From: Anaerolineae bacterium
GTDB lineage: Bacteria; Chloroflexota; Anaerolineae; E26-bin7
Length of the DNA stretch: 5,543 bases
Assembly: GCA_029933115.1 (NCBI GenBank)
Contig: JAOZOT010000253.1
Location: 1-5,543, forward strand
Reading direction: 5' to 3'
The translations under genes were made by a program, and so were the position numbers. The number at the start of each line of letters is the position of its first letter. The first letter of the stretch is position 1. This document shows positions 5,222-5,543 of the stretch, in pieces. Under the pieces are notes generated by a model. It was given only the letters and a program-made list of their open reading frames with translations. It was not told where the DNA came from and ran no database searches.

Positions 5222-5338
5222 AGCGTGTCTGAAAATTCAGGGGGCGGCGCTCGTAGTAACGACTTCAGTCGGTTTTAGCCTCAGAGCACCGGTCATTAGC
5301 GACTCAAGTCGCCACTACGAGCATTTTTCAGACACGCT
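5222..5338. mobile_element. MITE-like element, 117 bp, with 14-bp terminal inverted repeats
   Basis: AGCGTGTCTGAAAA (5222-5235) and TTTTCAGACACGCT (5325-5338) are perfect inverted copies at the ends. Inside, GCTCGTAGT (5249-5257) faces ACTACGAGC (5314-5322). Inside those again lie CGACT-tc-AGTCG (5260-5271) and GCGACT-ca-AGTCGC (5299-5312), each a small palindrome and also related to the other in inverse. It has no coding capacity. Nested terminal repeats of this size fit a miniature element moved in trans by a transposase, with TIRs of the kind seen in IS elements. The flanks (ending CTT, starting GTT) show no certain target-site duplication, so the exact ends and the parent family stay open. 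It sits 26 bp after the nucleotidyltransferase stop codon. Confidence 0.6.
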
Positions 5339-5344
5339 GTTGGA

Positions 5345-5373
5345 GGAAAGAAACTGAAGGAGCATCAAGCTCC
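5345..5373 (-). terminator. Weak terminator candidate at the end of the nucleotidyltransferase gene
   Basis: On the minus strand GGAGC (5373..5369), loop TTGAT, GCTCC (5363..5359) forms a 5-bp stem that two G-T pairs could lengthen. It overlaps the TGA stop and is followed by the pyrimidine-rich TTCAGTTTCTTTCC. The stem is short and the T-run broken, so termination would be inefficient at best. Confidence 0.25.
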
Positions 5374-5543
5374 CCGGCCCGCGCGGTGCAGGCCCATTTT
5401 GAACCGCTTGTAGTCTTCTTCTGTGTCCACGTCTACCAAGATAGCTTCTGAACCGACTTCCACCTTCTCTATCCTGTCTCCGTACACATCAATGAGCTGC
5501 CGCCCACCCTGGTCGTCTCGCACTTTCGTCAGTTCGGCGAAAA
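5365..5543 (-). CDS. C-terminus of a MobA/MocA-like nucleotidyltransferase (3' end only)
   Basis: The frame enters from the right edge and gives 58 residues before TGA at 5367..5365, beginning FAELTKVRDDQGGRQLIDVY and ending HRAGRGA. The segment EAILVDVDTEEDYKRF closely matches the conserved end of the NTP_transf_3 family, where an (L/V)-x-D-(V/I)-D-T-x-E-D-Y strand and helix close the Rossmann-like domain. Relatives include MobA and MocA, which attach GMP or CMP to the molybdenum cofactor, and other small nucleotidyltransferases of about 200 residues. The N-terminal nucleotide-binding loop that would tell them apart lies outside the window. A molybdoenzyme link to the Tat-signal gene at the other end of the window is possible but unsupported. 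The gene is likely real and the family probable; the substrate is unknown. Confidence 0.72.
   Translation of the reverse strand, partial: FAELTKVRDDQGGRQLIDVYGDRIEKVEVGSEAILVDVDTEEDYKRFKMGLHRAGRGA

Noticed and set aside
5174..5338. A CRISPR array
   Set aside because: The repeats are inverted pairs, not direct repeats with regular spacers, and no cas genes are present.

Overview
This window looks like part of a bacterial chromosome, most plausibly from the Chloroflexota (Anaerolineae-like). That assignment rests on gene content alone and I could not test it: a Ser/Thr kinase with a DNRLRE-type ectodomain, an FHA/winged-helix protein, a secreted protein of tandem DUF5666-like repeats, moderately high GC, and many small palindromic intergenic elements. 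All six supported genes lie on the minus strand, so the order of transcription runs from the right end to the left. The plus-strand open frames look like antisense shadows.

Right end (5543 to about 4320): the last 58 codons of a MobA/MocA-like nucleotidyltransferase, then a 241-bp gap, then a complete HAD-IIA sugar-phosphatase-like gene. The gap holds two separate inverted-repeat structures, one of which has MITE-like architecture (117 bp, perfect 14-bp terminal inverted repeats, further inverted repeats inside).

Centre (4165 to 2765): a secreted protein with a signal peptide and four tandem DUF5666-like beta-rich repeats. Downstream is a 110-bp cloverleaf-shaped element built from two inverted REP-like hairpin units. 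After it comes a near-consensus sigma-70 promoter that serves the signalling genes.

Left half (2755 to 582): a two-gene signalling operon. The first gene encodes a membrane Ser/Thr kinase: cytoplasmic kinase domain, one membrane segment, then an extracytoplasmic DNRLRE-like beta-sandwich. It overlaps by 4 nt (GTGA) a gene for an FHA domain fused to an OmpR/PhoB-type winged helix. The simplest reading is a compact pathway from membrane to DNA. The ectodomain senses a polymer or envelope state, the kinase phosphorylates threonines, and the FHA domain reads that mark and alters DNA binding. The domains are directly recognisable; the pathway is inference.

Left end (581 to 1): a 541-bp gap without a convincing gene but with several palindromes, one bounded by 15-nt inverted repeats. 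Then come the first 13 codons of a gene with a strong Shine-Dalgarno sequence and a twin-arginine (TRRDFL) export motif.
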